Shown one piece after another: positions 1 to 6,224 of a DNA stretch of 6,282 bases. The translations under genes and the position numbers were made by a program. Within the stretch, counting starts at the first letter, position 1. Every line of letters begins with the position of its first letter. The stretch covers positions 1 to 6,282 of the forward strand of contig CAMNVW010000085.1 of the NCBI GenBank assembly GCA_946563605.1. Reading direction: 5' to 3'. The notes beneath the pieces are model-generated. The model was not told the origin of the DNA. It saw only the letters and a program-made list of their open reading frames with translations, and searched no databases. This DNA is from an uncultured Clostridia bacterium. GTDB taxonomy: Bacteria > Bacillota > Clostridia > Oscillospirales > Ruminococcaceae.

Positions 1-31
1 TTCCGAGCTTCTTGAAGCTAAAATAGAGGGA

Positions 32-69
32 GTGGGGCGAGTAGCCCCACAAAAAGTTTCGACTTTTTT
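32..69 (+). terminator. Tandem hairpins ending in a T-run, possible terminator
   Basis: GTGGGGC (32-38) pairs perfectly with GCCCCAC (44-50) around a 5-nt loop. Immediately after it, AAAAAGT (51-57) pairs with ACTTTTT (62-68) around a TTCG loop, and the T-run continues to 69. A GC-rich stem followed by an A-stem/U-stem hairpin could end transcription coming from the left. The T-run is not directly after the GC stem, so this is not a textbook intrinsic terminator, and the structures may serve another role. Confidence 0.35.
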
Positions 70-95
70 GAAAATCAGAACGAGGCTCGAAGGGC

Positions 96-109
96 AAGGG
101 GTACCCCTT
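96..109. repeat. 14-bp perfect palindrome
   Basis: AAGGGGTACCCCTT is self-complementary over 14 bp and is followed by two more T residues. It could act as a protein-binding site or as a weak hairpin with a tiny loop. No function can be assigned. It lies about 40 bp upstream of the predicted -10 of the regulator gene, so an operator role is possible. Confidence 0.4.
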
Positions 110-125
110 TTGAAAAACATCTCTC

Positions 126-154
126 TTTTTTTATGCGGCGGCTTGTGATAAAAT
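126..154 (+). promoter_or_regulatory. Extended -10 promoter for the OmpR-type regulator
   Basis: TAAAAT at 149-154 matches the sigma-A -10 consensus at 5 of 6 bases. It is preceded by TG at 146-147 with one base between, which makes an extended -10 element. The -35 region 17 bp upstream is only a T-run (126-131) and is poor, as is common when an extended -10 compensates. The transcript would start near 161 and carry a leader of about 38 nt before the ATG at 199. Confidence 0.5.
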
Positions 155-198
155 AAAAAGAAACCATCTTTACTGAAATGAATCGGGAGGAGACAAGC

Positions 199-876
199 AT
201 GGATCAGCTGTTGATCGTTGAAGATGACAGAGAGTTGAATCGGGGACTGTGCAAGGCTTTGAAAGCTGAAAACCGGCAGGTCATTTCCTGCCTGAATTTG
301 AAAAACGCTCGGGAGCAGCTGTTGTGCAGCAAGGTATCGCTGGTGCTGCTGGACATCAATCTGCCGGACGGAAACGGACTGGATTTTCTCGCAGAACTCA
401 AATCCGCCGACCCTTCCCGTCCGGTCATTCTGCTGACCGCCAACGACACCGATATGGATATTGTAAACGGTCTGGAACAGGGCGCCGACGACTACATCAC
501 CAAGCCCTTTTCCCTTTCTGTTTTGCGCGCAAGGGTCAACACACAGCTGCGAAAAAATGCGGTGTGTGAAAACAGTCAGCTTTTTCAGTGTGACCGCTTT
601 GTGTTTGATTTTGAGAAAATGCAGTTCTGGGCAGACGGCATAGCCGTAGAGCTGAGCAAAACAGAACAAAAGCTTCTTCGTTTGCTGGTGGAAAATCAGG
701 GCAATACCATGAACCGCAGTACGCTGATCGACCGTATTTGGACAGACGGTGCGGAATATGTTGACGAAAACGCCCTGTCCGTTACCATCAAGCGGCTTCG
801 CGATAAACTGGGAGCAAAGGACTACATTCAAACCGTTTACGCAATTGGATATACCTGGGTGAAAAAGCATGAATAA
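199..876 (+). CDS. OmpR/PhoB-family response regulator (225 aa)
   Basis: DNA-binding response regulator and presumed partner of the overlapping kinase gene. The receiver domain spans roughly residues 3-115, with the acidic pocket E8-D9-D10, phosphoacceptor D52 in LLDINLPDGNG, T80 and K102 (TKPF). A winged-helix DNA-binding domain covers about 126-222, with the LSKTEQKLLRLL entry helix, the recognition segment VTIKRLRDKLG and the terminal YAIGYTW hairpin. The run VDENALSVTIKRLRDKLG resembles regulators of Firmicute peptide-resistance modules (Bce-like), from memory of the family. I chose the ATG at 199 over the in-frame ATG at 178 because GGGAGGAG (185-192) lies 6 nt ahead of it and an alignment to the family starts there. 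The probable target is the palindrome at 1782-1811 before the ABC genes. No copy of that motif appears before this gene, so strong autoregulation is not evident. Confidence 0.95.
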   Translation: MDQLLIVEDDRELNRGLCKALKAENRQVISCLNLKNAREQLLCSKVSLVLLDINLPDGNGLDFLAELKSADPSRPVILLTANDTDMDIVNGLEQGADDYITKPFSLSVLRARVNTQLRKNAVCENSQLFQCDRFVFDFEKMQFWADGIAVELSKTEQKLLRLLVENQGNTMNRSTLIDRIWTDGAEYVDENALSVTIKRLRDKLGAKDYIQTVYAIGYTWVKKHE

Positions 877-1780
877 TTGGATTTTGATACCACTGTTCCT
901 GCCTGTTCTGATTGCCGCGCTCGTGATTTACCGCAGCAACCGCCAAACGAAAAAAACAATGGACACCATCAACCGGATGCTGGATGCGGCGGTTCAGGGC
1001 AGCTACACTGAAACAACCTTTGATGAAAGCCGCTTATCTGCTCTGGAAACAAAATTTGCCCACTATCTCTCTGCGTCCGCTGCCTCTGCAAAAAATGTGA
1101 GCATCGAAAAAGATAAAATCAAAACCTTGATTTCCGATATTTCACACCAGACCAAAACACCCATTGCAAACCTGCTGCTGTACAGCGAACTGCTTGCCGA
1201 GGAAGAACTGCCGGAGGAGCTTCATTCCAATGTAGAGGCTATCCGTCAGCAGACCGAAAAACTGCGCTTTTTGATTGATTCCCTTGTGAAGCTCTCCCGT
1301 CTGGAAAACGGTATCTTAACTCTGTTCCCCCAAAAGCAATCCGTCCAGCCGATGCTGGAAGATATCTATGAACAATATGCCGCCAAAGCCAAAAGCAAAG
1401 GCTTGCAGCTTTTGTTGACTGTCTCCGAAGCAGAATCTTGTGCCGAGGCTTGCTTTGACTGCAAATGGACGTCGGAAGCGTTGGGAAACATTGTAGACAA
1501 CGCCATCAAATATACCGAACAAGGTTCTGTTGCCATTTCTGTTGCAAGCTACGAGCTGTTTACCCGCATCAATGTGACCGACACCGGCATTGGTATTGAG
1601 GAATCGGAGCAGCCGAAAATCTTTTCCCGCTTTTATCGTTCAGAAACTGTCTGCAAAAGCGAGGGGGTTGGAATCGGGCTTTATCTGGCACGGGAAATCA
1701 TCTCCAGTGAAGGCGGTTACATCAAACTAAGCTCCGAACGCAAAAAAGGCTCCACCTTCTCTGTATTTCTTCCGAAATAA
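869..1780 (+). CDS. Membrane-anchored sensor histidine kinase, single TM (303 aa)
   Basis: Sensor kinase that should autophosphorylate on H93 and pass the phosphate to D52 of the upstream regulator. One hydrophobic helix (about residues 4-21) is followed at once by YRSNRQTKK, a positive cytoplasmic flank. There is no second helix and hence no extracellular loop. Residues 23-80 form a short linker without a recognisable HAMP or PAS domain. HisKA follows with the H-box SDISHQTKTPIANL (89-102). The ATPase domain has the N-box near 203-215 (EALGNIVDNAIKY), the G1 box DTGIGI (238-243), the F-box FSRFYR (252-257) and the G2 box GVGIGLYLA (266-274), so all catalytic motifs are intact. The start overlaps the regulator stop by 8 nt, with GGGTGA (857-862) 6 nt upstream, indicating translational coupling. 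Without an extracellular sensor, input may come through the membrane helix or from the ABC permease; that is inference. Confidence 0.93.
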   Translation: MNNWILIPLFLPVLIAALVIYRSNRQTKKTMDTINRMLDAAVQGSYTETTFDESRLSALETKFAHYLSASAASAKNVSIEKDKIKTLISDISHQTKTPIANLLLYSELLAEEELPEELHSNVEAIRQQTEKLRFLIDSLVKLSRLENGILTLFPQKQSVQPMLEDIYEQYAAKAKSKGLQLLLTVSEAESCAEACFDCKWTSEALGNIVDNAIKYTEQGSVAISVASYELFTRINVTDTGIGIEESEQPKIFSRFYRSETVCKSEGVGIGLYLAREIISSEGGYIKLSSERKKGSTFSVFLPK

Positions 1781-1781
1781 T

Positions 1782-1811
1782 TTGAAATCTTACAAAACTG
1801 TTAGATTTCAA
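1782..1811. promoter_or_regulatory. Palindromic operator upstream of the ABC transporter
   Basis: TTGAAATCTTACA (1782-1794) and TGTTAGATTTCAA (1799-1811) are inverted repeats with 12 of 13 positions paired around the 4-nt spacer AAAC; the only mismatch is 1791/1802. The core reads TTACA-N4-TGTTA. This fits the TNACA-N4-TGTNA pattern that I recall for BceR-type regulators, and the mismatch falls exactly on the variable base. The site begins 2 nt after the kinase stop. It is centred about 58 bp upstream of the predicted transporter transcription start, a usual position for an activator. No T-run follows, so it is unlikely to be a terminator. Confidence 0.65.
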
Positions 1812-1818
1812 TGTTCTC

Positions 1819-1847
1819 TTGAAAGATTGTGGAAAGATTGCTATGCA
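1819..1847 (+). promoter_or_regulatory. Candidate regulated promoter of the ABC operon
   Basis: TTGAAA (1819-1824) is a good -35 and lies 17 bp before TATGCA (1842-1847), a poor -10 with 3 of 6 matches. A slightly downstream AATAAT (1847-1852) is a better -10 sequence but leaves a 22-bp spacer. Weak core elements downstream of a palindrome fit a promoter that needs an activator. The transcript would begin near 1854-1859, inside the left arm of the hairpin at 1850-1891. Confidence 0.45.
1821..1840. repeat. Direct repeat GAAAGATTG, 11-bp phase
   Basis: GAAAGATTG occurs at 1821-1829 and again at 1832-1840, separated by TG, so the copies lie on the same face of the helix one turn apart. OmpR-family regulators often bind tandem half-sites with this spacing. 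The repeat lies across the -35 to -10 interval of the predicted transporter promoter, so a bound protein could act on polymerase directly. It may be a second site for the regulator or for another factor. Confidence 0.45.
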
Positions 1848-1849
1848 AT

Positions 1850-1896
1850 AATCTGTATGTAAGGACAAACCGCTGTTGTTACATACAGATTTTTTT
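1850..1896 (+). terminator. 13-bp hairpin with T-run between kinase and ABC genes
   Basis: AATCTGTATGTAA (1850-1862) pairs perfectly with TTACATACAGATT (1879-1891) around a 16-nt loop in which CAA and TTG can add three pairs. The T-run 1890-1896 follows. The stem is AT-rich but long. It may terminate the regulator-kinase transcript. It may also act as an attenuator in the leader of the ABC transcript if the start lies at or before the left arm. The T-run ends 16 nt before the ATPase ATG, and the only ribosome binding site, GGGGGT (1899-1904), lies just behind it. Confidence 0.55.
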
Positions 1897-1912
1897 ATGG
1901 GGGTATCAAGAT

Positions 1913-2584
1913 ATGAATATTTTACAGGCATCTAACCTGACAAAAATTTATGGTTCCGGTGAAAATGCCGTTCATGCACTGGACGGTGTGAATTTAAGCG
2001 TAGAAAAGGGCGAGTTTGTGGCAATCGTGGGAACCTCCGGTTCCGGAAAATCCACCCTGCTGCATATGCTGGGCGGTTTGGATCGACCCACTTCCGGCAC
2101 AGTAACCGTGGACGGACAGAACATCTTTTTCCTGAAAGAAGAGGCGCTGACCATCTTCCGGCGCAGAAAAATCGGCTTTGTGTTTCAGTCCTACAACCTT
2201 GTTCCGGTGCTGAATGTTTACGAAAACATCGTGCTGCCGATCGAGCTGGACGGCGGACAGGTCAAAAAAGAGTTTGTGCAGCAGATCGTGCAGACGCTGG
2301 GACTGGACGGACGTTTGGACGCGCTGCCAAACCAGCTTTCCGGCGGTCAGCAGCAGCGAGTAGCCATTGCGCGCGCCTTGGCTGCCGCTCCGGCAATCAT
2401 CCTTGCCGATGAACCTACCGGCAATCTGGACTCCAAAACCAGTCAGGATGTATTGAGCCTGCTGAAAGTGACCAGCCAGAAATTCGCGCAAACCATCGTG
2501 ATGATCACCCACAACGAAGAGATCGCCCAGCTTGCAGACCGCATCATCCGCATTGAAGATGGACGGATCGTTACCAATCACTAA
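1913..2584 (+). CDS. ABC transporter ATP-binding protein, LolD/MacB type (223 aa)
   Basis: Nucleotide-binding subunit that drives the FtsX-type permease encoded next. Motifs in order: the A-loop region around Y13, Walker A GTSGSGKST (40-48), Q-loop Q92 (FQSYNLVPVL), signature LSGGQQQRV (142-150), Walker B IILADE (162-167) with catalytic E167, D-loop NLDS (171-174) and switch H200 (MITHNEE). The 223-residue length is normal for the LolD/MacB/FtsE group, whose members often power mechanotransmission or extrusion of peptides and lipoproteins instead of classic import. I chose the ATG at 1913 because family homology begins at MNILQASNLTKIYG. The 28-codon upstream extension would run through the hairpin and has no family character. 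The ribosome binding site GGGGGT (1899-1904), 8 nt upstream, is weaker than those of the neighbours. The permease start follows 16 nt after the stop, so the two are one operon. Confidence 0.95.
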   Translation: MNILQASNLTKIYGSGENAVHALDGVNLSVEKGEFVAIVGTSGSGKSTLLHMLGGLDRPTSGTVTVDGQNIFFLKEEALTIFRRRKIGFVFQSYNLVPVLNVYENIVLPIELDGGQVKKEFVQQIVQTLGLDGRLDALPNQLSGGQQQRVAIARALAAAPAIILADEPTGNLDSKTSQDVLSLLKVTSQKFAQTIVMITHNEEIAQLADRIIRIEDGRIVTNH

Positions 2585-2600
2585 ACGGGAGGCGACGAAG

Positions 2601-5255
2601 ATGAATGTCAAAAACAATCCATGTATCCGCCGGTTAAGCTGGCGTTCTCTGCGGGCATCCCGCAAACGCAACCTGATTGCAATCGTTGCGATTGCGCTGA
2701 CGGCGCTGTTATTCACTTCCCTGTTTACCATCGCCATGTCTATCAATTCCAGCTACGAAACATATATGTTCCGTCAAGTTGGCGGTTACGCTCACGGCAC
2801 CTTCAAGGATGTAACGGAAGAACAGGCGCAGGCAATTGCTGCTCACCCCAAAGTAAAGGCGGTTGGCAAGCGTACCACCATCGGTTTTATCGACAGCGGC
2901 GTTTTTGCAAAGTTTCCTGCGGAAGTCAGCTTCATGGATGAAAACTGCACCGAATGGAGCTTTGCAAGACCTGCCACCGGTCGCCTGCCCCAAAGCGGCA
3001 AGGAAGTGACGATGGACACCTCTGCCCTGAAGCTTTTGGGAATCGAGCCGGAATTGGGCGCCGAAATCACGCTGACCTATGTCGTCGGCGACAAGGACCA
3101 GCGTGCCTATGAAAAAACCGACACCTTCACACTGGTTGGCTGGTGGGAACACGATGACATCAGCCCCGTCCATTATATCAACGTCAGCGAAGAATATGCG
3201 TTGTCTGTGGAAAGCGAAGGAATTGCCCAAGGGCTGGAGCCTTTCCGCACCGACTTAAATGCAATGATGGCGTCCGATATCGACATCCGCGGACAGATGG
3301 AACAGGTCGATTTGGATTTGGGTTACACCTGGGAAAGATATGATGGCGACAACGTTGTTCGCATCGGCGTCAACTGGGGCTATACCAGCGCGCAAATGGG
3401 AGAAAGCATGGACATCACCACCGTCGCTGCCGTCATCGCCTTCCTTGCTCTGGTCATCTTCACCGGATATCTCATCATTTATAACATTTTTCAAATTTCC
3501 GTCACCGGAGACATTCGGTTTTATGGTTTGCTGAAAACCATCGGCGTCACCCCAAGACAGCTTCGCCGCATCATCCGCCAGCAGGCTTTGTTCCTCTGTG
3601 TTGTCGGTATTCCTGTTGGACTGCTGCTGGGATATGGCGTGGGTGCGGCTCTGACGCCGGTGGTCATGGCAAATGCCACCACCTTTGGAGCAGGCGTTAC
3701 CACCATCAGCACATCGCCCTTGATTTTCCTTGTGTCCGCGCTGTTTGCGCTGATTACGGTTCTTCTCTCCTGCGCTCGTCCCGGCAGAATTGCCGCAAAG
3801 GTATCTCCGGTAGAAGCAACGAAATACACGGAAGTGATGAAAAGCAAAAAGAAGCGCCGCAGCACCCGCGGTGCCAAGGTATACCAGATGGCGTTTGCCA
3901 ATTTGGGACGCAACAAAAGCAAAACCGCCCTTGTGGTCATTTCTCTTGCCCTGTCGGTGGTGCTTTTGAATCTGCTTGTAACCTGTACCGGCGGCTTTGA
4001 CATGGAAAAGTATCTGACAAAGCAAACCTGCGGGGATTTCATCGTCAGCACCACCGATTATTTCCGCTTTTCCATGAGTGCAGATAGTTATCTTTCTGAG
4101 GAAACCATGGAAGAGATAAAAGCAAACACCACACAATCTCTTTCCGGCTGCGGCTATACTTTAAGCGGCTATCAACCACTGGCTTGGATGTCCGAAGAGA
4201 GCTGGAAAATGGATATGAGACATTTTGTTCCCGAGGAAGAACTGGACGCCGCATTGTCGAAGCAGCTTCGGAGAGGCGAGCTGGTGGGAGAAAATGCGCT
4301 AATCGAAGGTCTGGACGAATCGTTGTTTGAAAAGCTGACGGTTGTGCAGGGAGATATGTCTCCGATGTTCCAGCAGGACACCGATGCCATTGCATTGACG
4401 GTTCATCCGGACGACTATGGAAACATAACCGATACAGACTATCTTCCGCCCATCGGTTCAACGCTGACAGTGACCTATATTGAGGAAAGCTATTACATTG
4501 ACAGCCGAACCGGAGAAACAAGCGATGAGAATACACCGGCAGAATTTCTGAAACTTCAGATTGTCAAAAGCCATGACGTCGATTATACCGTTTGTGCCTA
4601 TGTAACCGTTCCCACTTCCATTAGCTACCGGTATTCCACGACGGGATACTCGATGATCCTGCCCAAAGAAAAAATGAGCAGTGACAGCGGACAAACGCCG
4701 ATTCCGATGTTTTATCTGTTTGACACACCGGACGATGCCGCTGAACAAGCCGCCGAAAATCACCTTGCTGACTTGACTTCGAATGACCTGTCCGGTCTCA
4801 TGTACGAAAGCAAAGCGATCCTCCGCGCAGAATTCGAGGGATTTCGGAATATGTTCCTGCTGTTGGGCGGACTGCTGTGCGCCATCATCGGTTTGGTGGG
4901 CGTTTTGAATTTCTTCAACGCGATTATGACAGGGATTCTGTCCCGCAAAAGAGAATTTGCGGTTCTGCAATCTGTCGGCATGACCAATCAACAGCTAAAA
5001 GCCATGCTTATCTACGAGGGACTGTTTTATTCCCTTGGTTCAGCGGCGATTGCCCTGATTCTTTCGGTTCTTTTCAGTCCGCTCATCGGAAGTATGCTGG
5101 AAAACATCTTCTGGTTCTTCCAGGCAAAATTCAGCATCCTCCCCGTTTTGTGTATCCTGCCTGTGTTTGCACTGCTCGGCTGGCTGATTCCTTCTGTGAT
5201 GTACGCTCAAAGCGCCAAGCACAGCATTGTCGAAAGATTAAGAGAAGCCGAATAA
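2601..5255 (+). CDS. Two-module FtsX/MacB-type ABC transporter permease (884 aa)
   Basis: Membrane subunit paired with the upstream ATPase. It is an internal duplication of an FtsX unit. Module one has a basic N-terminus, TM1 at about 25-47, an outer domain of about 225 residues (48-272) and TM2-TM4 (about 273-298, 328-353, 374-394). A polybasic linker, KSKKKRRSTRG (414-424), joins it to module two, which has TM5 (about 442-464), an outer domain of about 280 residues (465-747) and TM6-TM8 (about 748-776, 805-828, 846-866). Each module carries the FtsX motif after its second helix: IRFYGLLKTIGVTPRQL (305-321) and KREFAVLQSVGMTNQQL (783-799). Bce-type permeases, by contrast, have about 10 helices and one outer domain. 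GGGAGG (2587-2592) lies 8 nt before the chosen ATG; the longer frame from 2532 would overlap the ATPase gene. Substrate is unknown; antimicrobial peptide or lipoprotein handling is inference. Confidence 0.93.
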   Translation: MNVKNNPCIRRLSWRSLRASRKRNLIAIVAIALTALLFTSLFTIAMSINSSYETYMFRQVGGYAHGTFKDVTEEQAQAIAAHPKVKAVGKRTTIGFIDSGVFAKFPAEVSFMDENCTEWSFARPATGRLPQSGKEVTMDTSALKLLGIEPELGAEITLTYVVGDKDQRAYEKTDTFTLVGWWEHDDISPVHYINVSEEYALSVESEGIAQGLEPFRTDLNAMMASDIDIRGQMEQVDLDLGYTWERYDGDNVVRIGVNWGYTSAQMGESMDITTVAAVIAFLALVIFTGYLIIYNIFQISVTGDIRFYGLLKTIGVTPRQLRRIIRQQALFLCVVGIPVGLLLGYGVGAALTPVVMANATTFGAGVTTISTSPLIFLVSALFALITVLLSCARPGRIAAKVSPVEATKYTEVMKSKKKRRSTRGAKVYQMAFANLGRNKSKTALVVISLALSVVLLNLLVTCTGGFDMEKYLTKQTCGDFIVSTTDYFRFSMSADSYLSEETMEEIKANTTQSLSGCGYTLSGYQPLAWMSEESWKMDMRHFVPEEELDAALSKQLRRGELVGENALIEGLDESLFEKLTVVQGDMSPMFQQDTDAIALTVHPDDYGNITDTDYLPPIGSTLTVTYIEESYYIDSRTGETSDENTPAEFLKLQIVKSHDVDYTVCAYVTVPTSISYRYSTTGYSMILPKEKMSSDSGQTPIPMFYLFDTPDDAAEQAAENHLADLTSNDLSGLMYESKAILRAEFEGFRNMFLLLGGLLCAIIGLVGVLNFFNAIMTGILSRKREFAVLQSVGMTNQQLKAMLIYEGLFYSLGSAAIALILSVLFSPLIGSMLENIFWFFQAKFSILPVLCILPVFALLGWLIPSVMYAQSAKHSIVERLREAE

Positions 5256-5291
5256 CGAAAGCTCGTCAGGATAAGCAGTCTTACAGCATAA

Positions 5292-5335
5292 CAAACGCCA
5301 GCGTCAAAATGACGCTGGCGTTTGCTTTTCTTTCT
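5292..5335 (+). terminator. Strong intrinsic terminator after the ABC operon
   Basis: CAAACGCCAGCGTCA (5292-5306) pairs perfectly over 15 bp with TGACGCTGGCGTTTG (5310-5324) around an AAA loop. It is followed by the T-rich tail CTTTTCTTTCTT. The stem starts 37 nt after the permease stop codon. It should end the transporter transcript and separate it from the LytTR regulator unit. Confidence 0.93.
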
Positions 5336-5358
5336 TGTTGAAGCTGCCTTCCATTTGA

Positions 5359-5375
5359 TCTGTAAAATATACAGA
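5359..5375. repeat. Short inverted repeat in intergenic region
   Basis: TCTGTA (5359-5364) and TACAGA (5370-5375) are inverted repeats around a 5-nt AT spacer, about 57 bp upstream of the -35 of the next promoter. They could be an operator for a dimeric regulator or chance in AT-rich sequence. The remainder of 5341-5431 shows no coding signal. Confidence 0.3.
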
Positions 5376-5431
5376 AGTAGAAAAATGGCATTCCTTCAAG
5401 AATCCAACACCTCTGCAAAACAATCGCCGCC

Positions 5432-5460
5432 TTGATATTGTTTCGCAAATAGAATATAAT
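5432..5460 (+). promoter_or_regulatory. Near-consensus sigma-A promoter for the LytTR regulator
   Basis: TTGATA (5432-5437) and TATAAT (5455-5460) are separated by exactly 17 bp; the -10 is perfect and the -35 matches 4 of 6 bases. Transcription should start near 5467 and give a leader of about 50 nt. ATATTGT occurs at 5435-5441, overlapping the -35, and again at 5459-5465 just after the -10. ACAAT (5420-5424) is an inverted partner of the first copy. These repeats could serve autoregulation. The strength of the core suggests substantial basal expression. Confidence 0.85.
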
Positions 5461-5517
5461 ATTGTCCGACCAAGACGGTAAAAAGGCAAAAACGATTACA
5501 GAATGGCGGTGATGACC

Positions 5518-6216
5518 ATGAAATATAAAATAGCGATCTGTGATGATGAGCAGGAGCAAATGGAATACATAACCTCAATCGTGACATCGTGGAGTGCGCA
5601 CGAAGGACATCCTTGCGAGATACACACGTTTGCTTCTGCCGAAGCGTTTCTATTTGAATACGCAGAAGATAAGGCGTACGATATCCTTTTGCTTGACGTT
5701 GAAATGAAAAACATGAACGGTATCGAGCTTGCAAAGCGCATCCGCAGGGACAACAACCGCGCCGAAATCATTTTTATTACTTCCCATTTTGAATTTGTCG
5801 GCGAAGGCTACGAGGTGGATGCACTTCATTATCTGATCAAGCCGATTTCTGCGGATAAGCTCACGCAAGTGCTGACCAAAGCTGCTGAAAAGCTCTCGGT
5901 CGAACCTCCGTCGCTGGTTGTCTCCTGCGAGGGTGAAACAATCAAATTGTATGAATCGGATATCCTCTATGCGGAATCATTTCTGCATTACATGATCATT
6001 CATACCAAAGATAAAGAATACAAGATAAAGGAAAGTATCTCTGCCTTTGAAGATCAGTTAAGCGATGACTTTTACCGCGTTCATCGTTCTTACTTGGTTT
6101 CGCTGAAACACATCACACAAATTTCCCGCACATCCGTTCGTATTGGCAGCACCGAACTCCCTCTTTCAAGGGGAAAGTATGACGATATCAACCGGGCATT
6201 TATCGAACATAATTGA
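5518..6216 (+). CDS. LytTR-family response regulator (232 aa)
   Basis: Response regulator of the LytR/AgrA class: a receiver joined to a LytTR DNA-binding domain. The receiver (about 3-122) has the acidic pocket D9-D10-E11, phosphoacceptor D60 in LLLDVEM, T88 (FITSH) and K108 (LIKPI). The LytTR domain (about 132-229) has the typical DILYAESFLHYMIIHT and FYRVHRSYLVSLKHI segments and ends near LPLSRGKYDDI. Such regulators bind direct repeats and control virulence, competence, bacteriocin, sugar or cell-wall genes; the target here is unknown. Upstream in-frame starts exist at 5503 and 5512. I chose 5518 because GGCGGTGAT (5505-5513), one base from the ideal anti-16S complement, sits correctly before it and the receiver fold starts at MKYKIAICDDE. 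Another gene starts 9 nt after the stop, so an operon is likely. Base composition looks somewhat more AT-rich than the ABC genes, by eye. Confidence 0.95.
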   Translation: MKYKIAICDDEQEQMEYITSIVTSWSAHEGHPCEIHTFASAEAFLFEYAEDKAYDILLLDVEMKNMNGIELAKRIRRDNNRAEIIFITSHFEFVGEGYEVDALHYLIKPISADKLTQVLTKAAEKLSVEPPSLVVSCEGETIKLYESDILYAESFLHYMIIHTKDKEYKIKESISAFEDQLSDDFYRVHRSYLVSLKHITQISRTSVRIGSTELPLSRGKYDDINRAFIEHN

Positions 6217-6224
6217 GGTAGGCT

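Larger units (their letters stand above)
1..177. other. Left-edge non-coding or gene-tail region with clustered hairpins
   Basis: No gene can be called with confidence here. Three perfect short inverted repeats sit close together (32-50, 51-68, 96-109), plus a CGAG-G-CTCG palindrome at 81-89. A promoter for the first regulator lies at the right end. One + strand frame is open from base 2 to a TGA at 146-148 and would translate to about 48 residues beginning SELLEAKIEGVGRVAP. It has no start codon in view and the other two frames close early, so it could be the tail of an upstream gene or chance. Dense hairpins of this kind are usual in intergenic and mobilisation regions, but I see no nick-site motif I can name. 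Confidence 0.5.

Noticed and set aside
96..109. GGGGTACCCC palindrome as a defined origin of transfer or attachment site
   Set aside because: No relaxase, integrase, matching second copy or known nick motif is in the window, so naming it would be a guess.
2..148. Open + strand frame at the left edge as a confident partial gene
   Set aside because: Only 48 codons, no start in view, no recognised family and overlapped by several hairpins; kept only as a possibility in the region description.
178..198. Upstream ATG as start of the OmpR-type regulator
   Set aside because: No ribosome binding site precedes it, and the strong GGGAGGAG lies inside this extension, positioned for the ATG at 199.
1829..1912. 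N-terminal extension of the ATPase
   Set aside because: It would be encoded across the hairpin and T-run, lacks family similarity, and the ATG at 1913 has a usable site upstream.
1994..2746. 250-codon open frame on the minus strand across the ATPase gene
   Set aside because: It is antisense to a gene with every ABC motif intact, its translation shows no family features, and it has no promoter or ribosome binding site of its own.
3255..4136. 293-codon open frame on the minus strand inside the permease gene
   Set aside because: The translation is low in sense, rich in Gly/His/Gln/Asp and has no domain. It is the shadow of the codon bias of the permease, which is clearly real.
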